Part shown: positions 7,165-14,372 of the stretch, piece after piece
Numbering within the stretch: the first letter of the stretch is position 1
Layout: every line of letters begins with the position of its first letter
NCBI RefSeq assembly: GCF_001687625.2
Contig: NZ_CP016538.2
Coordinates: 2,820,501 to 2,884,500 of the forward strand
DNA: 64,000 nucleotides
Origin: Planococcus maritimus
GTDB lineage: Bacteria > Bacillota > Bacilli > Bacillales_A > Planococcaceae
Direction of reading: 5' to 3'
Program-made: the position numbers and the translations under genes
Notes under the pieces: generated by a model
Databases searched by the model: none
Told to the model about the DNA's origin: nothing
What the model saw: only the letters and a program-made list of their open reading frames with translations

Positions 7165-7890
7165 GAGTGAAGGTTTGCTCGTGGACATGTTTTTGAAGTT
7201 GAGTCGGGCTTCGTCTTGGTATTCGCCGCCCGGCTTTGGGTTGGCCTCTTGCAATAAGCCAGAAAGAACATCTGTCTTATTGCGTCGGCTCACCCTGTGC
7301 GCTGGGCAGCTTAGAGATTTCTTTGTGTGAAGTTTGTTTAGGCAGGTCTGCTTCTGTATTTAGTTGCCGGCTAGTGGGGGGAATCGCTTCCTGGATCTAG
7401 TGTAGAACTAGAGAATGAGGGGTTGCTTGCGGACATGTTCCTAGAGTTGAGTCGGGCTTCGTCTTGGTATTCGCTGCCCGGCTTTGGGTTGGCCTCTTGC
7501 AATAAGCCAGAAAGAGCATCTGTCTTATTGCGTCAGCTCACCCTGTGCGCTGGGCAGCTTAGAGATTTCGTTGTGTGAAGTTTGTTTAGGCAGGTCTGCT
7601 TCTGTATTTAGTTGCCGGTTAGTGGGGAAATCGCTTCCTGGGTCTAGTGTAGAACTAGAGAATGGGGGGTTGCTTGTGGACATGTTTTTGAAGTTGAGTC
7701 GGGCTTCGTTTTGGTATTCGCTGCCCGGCTTTGGGTTGGCCTTTTGCAATAAGCCAGAAAGAGCATCTGTCTTATTGCGTCGGCTCACCCTTTTACGCCG
7801 GGCGGCTTGGAGATTTCGTTGTGTGAAGACTGTTCAAACGGATCTGCTTTTGTATTCAGTTACCGGCTAGTGGGGAAATCGCTTCCTGGG
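7165..7890. repeat. Three tandem ~248-bp structured repeats
   Basis: The stretch from topB to the TauE gene holds no convincing gene but three tandem copies of a unit with period 247-248 (GAGTCGGGC at 7201, 7449 and 7696). Each unit has a long imperfect hairpin. The outer arm is GCTGCCCGGC or a variant (7225, 7473, 7720) and pairs with 7301-7310, 7549-7558 and 7797-7806. Inside it are GGGTTGGCC / GGCTCACCC, GCAATAAG / CTTATTGC and a short CAGA / TCTG. A second conserved block GCCGGCTAGTGGGG plus ATCGCTTCC ends each unit. Open frames in this array have no ribosome site, differ between copies and follow the DNA repeat. Two more diverged copies lie at 53655-54090. Confidence 0.85.
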
Positions 7891-7949
7891 ACAAGACATT
7901 AGACGAACCTTTTCTCGAATTGTGACTATTGCTGCCATAAAAGATAAAA

Positions 7950-7977
7950 AAAGCTTCCGGCAGCTGCCGGAAGCTTT
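7950..7977. terminator. Terminator after the TauE-like gene
   Basis: Perfect 28-bp palindrome centred on GGCAGCTGCC, flanked by an A-run on the left and a T-run on the right. It ends the minus-strand sulfur operon (stop at 7984). Confidence 0.9.
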
Positions 7978-7983
7978 CGTTTT

Positions 7984-8760
7984 TTACAGAATATCGAGCC
8001 AGATTTTAATGGCTGTCCCTAGGATCAATAGCGATAAAATCCACTGTAATACTTTAGTGTTCGCTTTTTGTCCTATTTTTGCGCCTAATGGAGCAGCGAG
8101 AATACTCGCAACAATCATCACAGCAGCCGGTCCGTATAAAATCTGATCGGTCACAATTTTACCAACCGTGGCACCGATAGATGAAATGAACGTGATTGCC
8201 AATGACGTTGCGATGGTCATGCGAGTTGGGATCCGCAAGACCACGAGCATAATTGGCACTAGAATGAAGGCGCCTGCTGCACCGACGATCCCTGCCGCAA
8301 TTCCTACGACAAAAGCCAGTCCAGCGGCAAGCCATTTATTGAAAGTCACTTGATCTGCCGGAATATCATCTAAGCCTTTTTTAGGGATGAACATCATAAT
8401 GACTGCAATGGTCGCGAGGACAGCATAGACAATATTGATAGCGGCCTCAGACAAGAGAGTCGAGCCGTATCCGCCGATAAAACTCCCGACGAGAATCGCG
8501 CCACCCATATAAGTGATAAGAGACTTATTCAAATACCCGCTTCCGCGGTATGCCCACACCCCAGCGATGGTTGCGAAAAACACTTGAATGGCACTAATGC
8601 CGGATACTTCATGGGCTGAAAATGCTGTATATCCCAGCATAACTGGGATATATAACAGCATCGGGTACTTGATAATAGAGCCGCCAATTCCGACCATCCC
8701 AGAGATGAAGGAACCGACAAAGCCGATCAAGAAAATAACAATCATAAAATCAATACTCAT
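7984..8760 (-). CDS. TauE/SafE family sulfite/sulfur-anion exporter
   Basis: 258-residue integral membrane protein with about eight helices in two repeated halves, each starting with a glycine-rich turn ([16 protein letters not shown] at about 20-35 and [18 protein letters not shown] at about 158-175), the hallmark of TauE/SafE. The family moves sulfite, sulfoacetate or related anions across the membrane. As last gene of an operon of persulfide-handling enzymes it most likely exports the sulfite or thiosulfate they produce, like TauE of the staphylococcal cst locus. That role is inferred from context. Confidence 0.88.
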   Translation of the reverse strand: MSIDFMIVIFLIGFVGSFISGMVGIGGSIIKYPMLLYIPVMLGYTAFSAHEVSGISAIQVFFATIAGVWAYRGSGYLNKSLITYMGGAILVGSFIGGYGSTLLSEAAINIVYAVLATIAVIMMFIPKKGLDDIPADQVTFNKWLAAGLAFVVGIAAGIVGAAGAFILVPIMLVVLRIPTRMTIATSLAITFISSIGATVGKIVTDQILYGPAAVMIVASILAAPLGAKIGQKANTKVLQWILSLLILGTAIKIWLDIL

Positions 8761-8820
8761 AAAACCCCACCTTCCCTGGAAAGCAATTCCACTTACAATT
8801 CTATTTTAATGGGCTGGGTT

Positions 8821-9048
8821 TCAGCCTTTTTTAATCCAGAACTTCAGTACGTCGCCATCAATTTGCTCTTCCAAGAGGTCGTGACCGCCTGATTTAGCCC
8901 AAGCTGTCAAATCTGCTGAAGCGCCTTTGTCTGTTGCTTGGATTTCCAATACTTGTCCAGACTCCATAGCTTTCATTTCTTTTCTTGTTTTTACGATTGG
9001 CATTGGGCAAGCCAAGCCTTTTGCGTCTAGTACTTTATCTGCGTTCAT
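8821..9048 (-). CDS. TusA-family sulfur carrier
   Basis: 75-residue TusA-like protein with the LDAKGLACPMPIVKT motif; the Cys of CPMP carries the sulfane sulfur as a persulfide. It is very similar to the TusA half of the CstA-like fusion two genes upstream (both contain LDAKGLACPMPIVKT and LEIQATDKG), which suggests duplication inside the operon. ATG 9048 is the start because AAAGGAG lies 8 nt upstream. It should hand sulfur between the rhodanese-type proteins of the operon. Confidence 0.9.
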   Translation of the reverse strand: MNADKVLDAKGLACPMPIVKTRKEMKAMESGQVLEIQATDKGASADLTAWAKSGGHDLLEEQIDGDVLKFWIKKG

Positions 9049-9100
9049 CAAAATCTCTCCTTTAAAATTGGGTTTTATTGTGACTTGCTGTTAGATCAAA

Positions 9101-10222
9101 TTAGCGTACGGCACAGCGGTTCGGGCCGATTTCCATTTCACGCTGCATTTCGTCTTCTGGCGTGATTTGGCCCATATTGGTTTTGCGGATATCTTCGTAA
9201 GCGTTTGGCTGCGGGGGCAAGTTTTTCGTGACCATATCACGGAATTCCTGCTCATCCGCAATGTTTAAGCCGTGGTTTTCTTTAAATAAATCGCCTAATT
9301 TTTTCGCGACACTGCCGTCTTCATTCAGTTCATCCATAATCATGAAATGCGCCGGCAATACGGTCAATTCATTAGCAAGAGCTTGGTAGCGCTCGTAAAG
9401 AGATTCACGTAAATCGCCAACCCAGTCTTCCGCAAGCCCAGCAAGGTCTGGACGGCCGATCGAGTCGATGAACAGGATATCGCCTGTCATCAAGTATTGG
9501 TCATCCACGATAAACGAAGTTGAGCCAATGGTATGGCCTGGTGTATAAAGGGCTTCGACTTTCGAACTGCCGATGCCTGCTTCAAATCCACTTTCAAGAG
9601 CCGTGTAATCGAACGTCACGCCATTGGCATCAGCCGGCGGCAAGTAATAAACTGCGCCAGTAGCTTCCGCAATGTGGCGTCCTCCTGAAATATGGTCTGC
9701 GTGAAGATGTGTATCAAATACATGCTTGATCGTTGCGCCTTTTTCCTGCGCGAAGTTCAAGAAGACATCCGTCATACGAGTTGCGTCGATAATTGCCGCT
9801 TCCCCGTTCGAAATTGCCATGTAAGACAAGCACCCTTTGCCGACGCGAACGAATTGATAAAGTTCTCCGCCATCTTTTAGATTGCTGACTTTAACGGGCT
9901 CTAAATGCTCGCTCCATGCTTTCATGCCGCCTGACAGATAGGCTGTCTCTACGCCTTCCTCTGCAAGCATGTCTGCGACCATGATGGAAGATCCCTCTTT
10001 GGCACAGACGACCAAAATATCACGGTCATTTGGCAATTGATCGATGACTTCTTCAACGCCGTCCAATAAATCAAAATAGGGAATGTTCAAGTACTGGATA
10101 TTGCCGCCTTCAATTTTCCAATCGGCAAATGCGTCGCCGTTGCGGACATCCAGAATGAACAATGGTTTGTTATCAATTACTTTGCGGGCTACTTGCGCCG
10201 CTGTCATTGCTGTTACTGACAT
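9101..10222 (-). CDS. Rhodanese-persulfide dioxygenase fusion, CstB-like (copy 1)
   Basis: 373 residues. An N-terminal rhodanese-like domain (about 5-110) has LDVRNGDAF and the loop CAKEGSS with a possible active Cys. A metallo-beta-lactamase domain of the persulfide dioxygenase type (about 120-373) shows [39 protein letters not shown] and LPAHF. Such enzymes oxidise glutathione- or low-molecular-thiol persulfide to sulfite with oxygen at an iron centre; CstB of S. aureus does this and makes thiosulfate. Domain order here is rhodanese first. The start ATG 10222 has GGGAGG upstream; the frame before it is not conserved with copy 2 (12699-13817). Confidence 0.88.
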   Translation of the reverse strand: MSVTAMTAAQVARKVIDNKPLFILDVRNGDAFADWKIEGGNIQYLNIPYFDLLDGVEEVIDQLPNDRDILVVCAKEGSSIMVADMLAEEGVETAYLSGGMKAWSEHLEPVKVSNLKDGGELYQFVRVGKGCLSYMAISNGEAAIIDATRMTDVFLNFAQEKGATIKHVFDTHLHADHISGGRHIAEATGAVYYLPPADANGVTFDYTALESGFEAGIGSSKVEALYTPGHTIGSTSFIVDDQYLMTGDILFIDSIGRPDLAGLAEDWVGDLRESLYERYQALANELTVLPAHFMIMDELNEDGSVAKKLGDLFKENHGLNIADEQEFRDMVTKNLPPQPNAYEDIRKTNMGQITPEDEMQREMEIGPNRCAVR

Positions 10223-10315
10223 ACACCAATTACCTCCCGGGGTATTATTATTAGTAAAAAAAATATGCTGGATCCTAAAGTATAATGGCCGGCTTGGCGC
10301 CAAGGACTGGCCCGA

Positions 10316-10873
10316 TTACTCGGTTTTGCCAGTCCAATCACGCATACCAGGTACTACGTTATACAGATTTTCAAATCCTTTTTTCGCCATCATGTCTCCC
10401 GCTGTTGCACTTCTACGGCCAGAATAGCAGATGATGTAGATTTCTTTATCTTTCTCCAATTCGTTCATGTGGGCTTCCACTTCACCAAGCGGAATGTGTT
10501 TGACGCCAGGAATATGCGCTTCATCGTATTCTTCTTGTTCGCGGACATCCAAAATGTTCAGCGAATCCCCCTTTTCCACGCGCGCTTGGAACTCGGCAAG
10601 CGAGACTTCAGGGATTTCGATTGTCTCTTCCACATTGTTTACGCCATCTTTGCGCAAATAATGAAGCAATACGTCTCCTTCAGTTTCTGTACCGATATAC
10701 TCATGGCCTGAGCTCTTCGCCCATGCCTGTAAATCAGCTGTAGAGCCTTTATCGGTCGCTTGGATTTCCAGCACATCGCCGGAGCTCAAGTCTTTCATCG
10801 CTTTTTTCGTTTTCACGATCGGCATTGGGCATGCCAGCCCTTTAGCGTCTAATACTCTATCAATTTGAACCAT
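10316..10873 (-). CDS. TusA-rhodanese fusion sulfurtransferase (CstA-like)
   Basis: 185 residues. Residues 1-75 are a TusA domain with CPMP; residues 90-183 are a rhodanese domain with LDVREQEEYDEAHIPGV and the catalytic loop CYSGRRS. The protein can take sulfane sulfur on one cysteine and pass it to the other, linking persulfide capture to the dioxygenase encoded next. S. aureus CstA contains these two domain types plus a DsrE-like part; here a separate DsrE-like gene lies in the same operon at 11627-12106. It starts at ATG 10873 with GGAGGAG in place. Confidence 0.88.
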   Translation of the reverse strand: MVQIDRVLDAKGLACPMPIVKTKKAMKDLSSGDVLEIQATDKGSTADLQAWAKSSGHEYIGTETEGDVLLHYLRKDGVNNVEETIEIPEVSLAEFQARVEKGDSLNILDVREQEEYDEAHIPGVKHIPLGEVEAHMNELEKDKEIYIICYSGRRSATAGDMMAKKGFENLYNVVPGMRDWTGKTE

Positions 10874-10918
10874 TACTCTTTCTCCTCCTTTTACAGATCC
10901 ATGCCTTTTATATGCAGA

Positions 10919-11215
10919 TTACTCCGTGTCGCCTTCCCAGTTCATCATGCCGCCGTCCATGTTGATAACGTTATAGCCGCGGTCTTCGAGAAAACGTGTT
11001 GCTTGCCCACTGCGGTTACCCGAACGGCAGACCATGATGTGCTCTTTTGATTTATCGATATCTTGCAAACGGAATTCCAACAAACCTAATGGGATGTGCT
11101 CAGCTCCTGGAATTTTTCCTGCAGCGACTTCTTCCGTCTCGCGTACATCGATGAGTGACGCCTCGGGGTTGTTTTTCATATATTCTTGAACTTCTTGTGT
11201 AGTCATGCTTTTCAT
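10919..11215 (-). CDS. Single-domain rhodanese-like protein
   Basis: 98-residue rhodanese domain with LIDVRETEEVAAGKIPGAEHIPLG and the active loop CRSGNRSGQA. Such single domains move sulfane sulfur between thiols. GGAGGAATTTACC precedes ATG 11215. It is one of five rhodanese-type domains in this stretch (with the two CstB-like proteins, the CstA-like protein and the membrane-anchored one at 11234-11599). Confidence 0.9.
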   Translation of the reverse strand: MKSMTTQEVQEYMKNNPEASLIDVRETEEVAAGKIPGAEHIPLGLLEFRLQDIDKSKEHIMVCRSGNRSGQATRFLEDRGYNVINMDGGMMNWEGDTE

Positions 11216-11233
11216 GGTAAATTCCTCCTCTAA

Positions 11234-11599
11234 TTATGCGCGGTAACTATTCATGCCGCCTCTGATATTCACTATATGGGTAAATCCATTTTTCTTCAAT
11301 AATTGGCTCGCTCTGCTGCTGCGCATGCCGCTTTGGCAAATAACCAATGTTTCTTTATCCTTCGACAGCTCATTCACACGCTTTGGCAACTCATTCAATG
11401 GAATGTTCTTGAAGCCTTTAATATGGTTTGCTTTAAACTCTACCGGCGTCCGGACATCAATATACTGCTTATCTTTCTTGCCTAGTACAGGTTTTAGTTC
11501 ATCAATAGACATTGTCTTAATTCCTTTAGTTGGTGCAGTAAAGCGGGAGATTGCGATATAAGCAAGAATCCCGATTGCAATCCAGAGCAACCATTCCAT
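11234..11599 (-). CDS. Membrane-anchored rhodanese-like protein
   Basis: 121 residues with one N-terminal transmembrane helix (MEWLLWIAIGILAYIAISRF) and a rhodanese domain behind it with YIDVRTPVEF and the active loop CQSGMRSSRA. The domain is expected on the cytoplasmic side, where it could accept sulfur at the membrane, for example from a quinone-linked sulfide oxidase (none is in this window). Of three possible starts I take ATG 11599, which has AAAGGA 8 nt before it. Confidence 0.85.
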   Translation of the reverse strand: MEWLLWIAIGILAYIAISRFTAPTKGIKTMSIDELKPVLGKKDKQYIDVRTPVEFKANHIKGFKNIPLNELPKRVNELSKDKETLVICQSGMRSSRASQLLKKNGFTHIVNIRGGMNSYRA

Positions 11600-11626
11600 A
11601 TACTTCATCCTTTCCACGTTTGGGAG

Positions 11627-12106
11627 TTAGATAAACAAGTTCACATTGCCGTCTTCTGCATCGCCAAGGTAAGCCGCGACTCCTGCATAGACGATATCAT
11701 CGAGCAACTCTTCCTTCTGTAAGCCTAAAAGATCCATGGTCATTGTGCAGGCAACCAATTTTATATCTTGCTCTTGAGCCATGTCGATCAAGTCCGGCAA
11801 AGGCATAGCGTTGTGTTTTTTCATCACTTTTTTAATCAGTTTCGGCCCCATGCCCCCGAATTGCATATTGGAAAGCCCTAATTTGTCCGCTCCACGCGGC
11901 ATCATTTTTGAGAACATCGCTTCAAGGCGCCCTTTTTTGACTGCTGGCGGATTTTCTTTGCGAAGTGCGTTCAATCCCCAGAATGTGTGGAAAATGGTGA
12001 CTTCGTGATCATAAGCTGCTGCGCCGTTTGCAATGATATAAGCGGCCATTGCTTTGTCGTAATCTCCGCTAAAAAGTACGATGGTGGTTTTCTTTTGTTC
12101 TGCCAT
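11627..12106 (-). CDS. DsrE/DsrF-like sulfur-relay protein
   Basis: 159-residue DsrE-family protein: N-terminal TTIVLFSGDYDKAMAAYIIANGAAA, TIFHTFWGLNALRK, and the conserved cysteine in KLVACTMTMDLLGL near residue 120. Relatives annotated as peroxiredoxin- or NADH-dehydrogenase-like sulfur carriers are common next to TusA and rhodanese genes. It is the first gene of the eight-gene... six downstream genes form one run on the same strand ending with the TauE gene. ATG 12106 has GGAGGAG 8 nt upstream; the longer frame covers the promoter and operators. Confidence 0.85.
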   Translation of the reverse strand: MAEQKKTTIVLFSGDYDKAMAAYIIANGAAAYDHEVTIFHTFWGLNALRKENPPAVKKGRLEAMFSKMMPRGADKLGLSNMQFGGMGPKLIKKVMKKHNAMPLPDLIDMAQEQDIKLVACTMTMDLLGLQKEELLDDIVYAGVAAYLGDAEDGNVNLFI

Positions 12107-12125
12107 TCTGTAAACTCCTCCAGTA

Positions 12126-12145
12126 ATTACCCCTATGGGTATAAT
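12126..12145. promoter_or_regulatory. CstR-type operator in the leader of the sulfur operon
   Basis: Imperfect palindrome ATTACCCCTATGGGTATAAT, a variant of ATACCC-N4-GGGTAT, between the predicted transcription start and the ribosome site of the DsrE-like gene. It is the weakest of the three sites. Confidence 0.55.
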
Positions 12146-12192
12146 TTTCTCCAAAAAAAAGAACGTTTTATAGTGGCGCCGCACTCTTTCTG

Positions 12193-12235
12193 ATACCCTA
12201 TAGGGTATATTAAAGCATCTATGCTATTAAGTCAA
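12193..12235 (-). promoter_or_regulatory. Promoter and CstR-type operator of the sulfur operon
   Basis: On the minus strand a sigma-A promoter TTGACT (12230-12235), 17-bp spacer, TAATAT (12207-12212). A perfect 16-bp palindrome ATACCCTATAGGGTAT (12193-12208) overlaps the end of the -10. The half-sites match the CsoR/CstR operator form. Binding there would block transcription of the operon from the DsrE-like gene to TauE. Confidence 0.8.
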
Positions 12236-12265
12236 CAGCTAAAGTCTTTTTTCTTCTATCCTGCC

Positions 12266-12526
12266 TTAACGGCTCTTCACGAGAAGCTCGACTGCTTCTT
12301 TGACGACGTCTTCTGTGCTTTCGCCTTTTTCTAAACTATCGCGTACACAAGTCTGCAAGTTTTCACTGACAATGACGCCGATCGTCCGGTCCACTGCACT
12401 TCTAACTGCTGACAGCTGAGTCACTACATCGCGGCACTCGCCATCTGCTTCGACCATTTTGATGACTCCGCGCAACTGGCCTTCAATACGCTTGAGGCGG
12501 TTTTCAATCTTTTTATCGTATTCCAT
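12266..12526 (-). CDS. cstR: CsoR-family repressor of the persulfide-sensing CstR type
   Basis: 86-residue all-helical repressor of the CsoR/RcnR family (RLKRIEGQLRGVIKMVE). Cys31 and Cys60 are present, but the copper-binding His of CsoR, four residues before the second Cys, is Asn56. Two cysteines without the His is the pattern of CstR, which senses sulfane sulfur by linking these cysteines and then releases DNA. ATG 12526 has AGGAGG 8 nt upstream. Its promoter holds an operator of the same form as that of the downstream operon, so it should repress itself and the sulfur genes. Confidence 0.9.
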   Translation of the reverse strand: MEYDKKIENRLKRIEGQLRGVIKMVEADGECRDVVTQLSAVRSAVDRTIGVIVSENLQTCVRDSLEKGESTEDVVKEAVELLVKSR

Positions 12527-12572
12527 CAGACAAGCCTCCTGTTCAAAATATATAATGAAGTTGTTATGCTCT

Positions 12573-12601
12573 ACAATATACCCCTTAGGGTATGATGTCA
12601 A
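12573..12601 (-). promoter_or_regulatory. cstR promoter with operator in the spacer
   Basis: Minus strand: TTGACA (12596-12601), 17-bp spacer, TATTGT (12573-12578). The palindrome ATACCCCTTAGGGTAT occupies 12578-12593, that is, nearly the whole spacer. This is a classic autorepression layout. Confidence 0.8.
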
Positions 12602-12651
12602 ACGAAAAACTCACTAGCTTTTTTCGCTTTACTTGAGGGTATTTTATCATG

Positions 12652-12678
12652 AAAAGCCCCTGCCAATATAGCAGGGAC
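12652..12678 (-). terminator. Terminator after CstB copy 2
   Basis: CCCCTGC (12657-12663) / GCAGGG (12671-12676); on the minus strand it is followed by GGCTTTTC. It lies 21 nt after the stop at 12699. Confidence 0.7.
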
Positions 12679-12698
12679 TCTTGTATAGCCAGCATTCC

Positions 12699-13817
12699 TT
12701 AGACCGCGCAGTTGTTTGGGCCGGTTTCCATTTCTTTTTGTTCGTCTTCGGATGGGGTAACTTTCCCCATATTGGTCTTGCGGATATCTTCATAAGCATT
12801 TGGCTGCTCTTTTAAGTTTTCCGTCACGCGCTTAATAAAGCGCTCTTCTCCGTCAATATTCAAGCCATCATTTTGGTCATACAAATCACTGAGTTTTTTA
12901 TGGACACTGCCGTCTTCGTTCATTTCTTCAATATCGCCGTAATGGGCGGGCAAGACAATCAACTCTTTCGACAAATCGCCATAGCGCTCATGGAGTGTTT
13001 CGTACAGGTCTTGCGCCCAGTCAGTCGCTTTCCCTGCTAGGTCTGGCCGTCCGATGGATTCGATGAATAGGATATCGCCTGTAAGCAAATACTCATCATC
13101 GACAATAAAGGAAGTACTGCCGATCGTATGGCCCGGCGAGTAAAATGCCTTGATCTTAGTGTTTCCTATTTCTACAGTTGCTCCATCTTTAGCAGATTCA
13201 TAATCGAATACCACTTCGTCTGCATCATCCGGCGGCAAGTGATACTGCGCGCCGAATTGTTCGGCCAGTTTTCGGCCACCAGAAATATGGTCCGCGTGAA
13301 GATGCGTATCCAGCACGTGGCTAATTTTCGCCGAATGCTCTTTGGCGAAAGTTTCATACGGCTCGGTCATCCGAGCCGCATCAATTACCGCTGCTTCGCC
13401 GTTCGACTCGATCAAGTAAGACAAGCAGCCTTTGCCGACACGGACAAATTGGTAAATCGCTCCGCCACTTTTCAAGTCACCGATCTTCACGGGCTCTACC
13501 TGTTCGCTCCAAGAAGCCATTCCACCTTCGATCGAAATAACGTTTTCAAATCCTTGATTTTGCAAGTATTCTGCCGCTTTCTTCGAGGTATTGCCTTTCG
13601 CACACATCGTATAAAGCGGCTTTTCTTTCGGCAGCTTATTGATTTCTTCGCTACTTTCTTCTATTTTATTGAACGGAATATTATGAAGCTCAACATGGCT
13701 GCCTTCTACATGCCAATTCTCCACATCTTCTGTGCTACGGACATCAAGAATGGCAACAGGTTCGTTGTTCATTACTTTTTCGGCGATTTTTTTAGCAGAT
13801 GTAAATTGGACTGTCAT
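12699..13817 (-). CDS. Rhodanese-persulfide dioxygenase fusion, CstB-like (copy 2)
   Basis: 372 residues, collinear with copy 1 at 9101-10222: rhodanese-like domain with LDVRSTEDVENW and loop CAKGNTS, then the dioxygenase domain with [39 protein letters not shown] and LPAHYGDIEEMNEDGS. The C-terminal [13 protein letters not shown] is nearly identical in both. It lies upstream of cstR in a separate transcription unit with the DUF302 gene. The LPAHYGDIEEMNEDGS loop differs from copy 1, where it reads [16 protein letters not shown], so substrate preference may differ. ATG 13817 has GGAGGG upstream. Confidence 0.88.
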   Translation of the reverse strand: MTVQFTSAKKIAEKVMNNEPVAILDVRSTEDVENWHVEGSHVELHNIPFNKIEESSEEINKLPKEKPLYTMCAKGNTSKKAAEYLQNQGFENVISIEGGMASWSEQVEPVKIGDLKSGGAIYQFVRVGKGCLSYLIESNGEAAVIDAARMTEPYETFAKEHSAKISHVLDTHLHADHISGGRKLAEQFGAQYHLPPDDADEVVFDYESAKDGATVEIGNTKIKAFYSPGHTIGSTSFIVDDEYLLTGDILFIESIGRPDLAGKATDWAQDLYETLHERYGDLSKELIVLPAHYGDIEEMNEDGSVHKKLSDLYDQNDGLNIDGEERFIKRVTENLKEQPNAYEDIRKTNMGKVTPSEDEQKEMETGPNNCAV

Positions 13818-13848
13818 ACAGAAATCCCTCCATCAGTATTTTCGAAAT

Positions 13849-14235
13849 TTATGCAGTCTGGTCAATGCATTTGATTAAGCGGTTTTCGATATCCGTAGCC
13901 ACTTCAGTCAATTTCCCGCCATCTTCAGCCATACCAATCAGCGAAGTCGGCTTCGGCATGCCAATCTTTGTTTCTGTCCCGTCTTTATAAACAACAATTT
14001 TACATGGCAAGAAATAACCGACCATCAAGTTTTCAGAGAGTACAGTATTCGCTTCTTTTGGGTTGCACACTTCTAGAATCTTGTACGCCGTATCGAAGTC
14101 TTGGCCTTTTTCCTGCAGTTTTGCAGTCAAGTCGAAGTTCCACAAGACACCGAACTGCTCTTCTTTCAAATTCTCCTCAAGCGATGCCACTGCTTCATCC
14201 ACTGATTTGCTAGTCGTTACGGTATAATCAAACAT
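13849..14235 (-). CDS. DUF302 family protein
   Basis: 128-residue DUF302 protein: FDYTVTTSKSVDEAVASLEENLKEEQFGVLW at the start, then CNPKEANTVLSENLMVGYFLPCKIVVY. The family is common beside sulfur and redox genes but its reaction is unknown. Two cysteines 21 residues apart (CNP and PCK) are typical and might form a thiol pair. It is 31 nt upstream of CstB copy 2 on the same strand and surely cotranscribed. GAGGAGG lies before ATG 14235. Confidence 0.85.
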   Translation of the reverse strand: MFDYTVTTSKSVDEAVASLEENLKEEQFGVLWNFDLTAKLQEKGQDFDTAYKILEVCNPKEANTVLSENLMVGYFLPCKIVVYKDGTETKIGMPKPTSLIGMAEDGGKLTEVATDIENRLIKCIDQTA

Positions 14236-14320
14236 TTTTCTGCCTCCTCTAGTTTAAATTGCTTCTAGAATTACCCTACCCCCTATTTTTCCACCTAAAC
14301 ATAAGGGCTCGTTGCAGACA

Positions 14321-14351
14321 AAAAGCCATCCTTCTTGTGAAGGGTGGCTTT
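14321..14351. terminator. Terminator after the SLC13 gene
   Basis: Arms AAAAGCCATCCTT (14321-14333) and AAGGGTGGCTTT (14340-14351). On the minus strand a T-run follows. Confidence 0.85.
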
Positions 14352-14372
14352 GGCAATTATAAATTAATTCCA

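Noticed and set aside
7071-7870. Several open frames of 60-130 codons on both strands in the repeat array
   Set aside because: They have no ribosome site, follow the DNA repeat, and break at different points in each copy. The paired changes preserve base pairing rather than a peptide.
7165-7890. CRISPR array
   Set aside because: Units are about 248 bp with similar sequence throughout; there are no short repeats with unique spacers and no cas genes.
13128-13874. 248-codon frame opposite the second CstB-like gene
   Set aside because: It lies wholly antisense to a gene with complete catalytic motifs and has no ribosome site.
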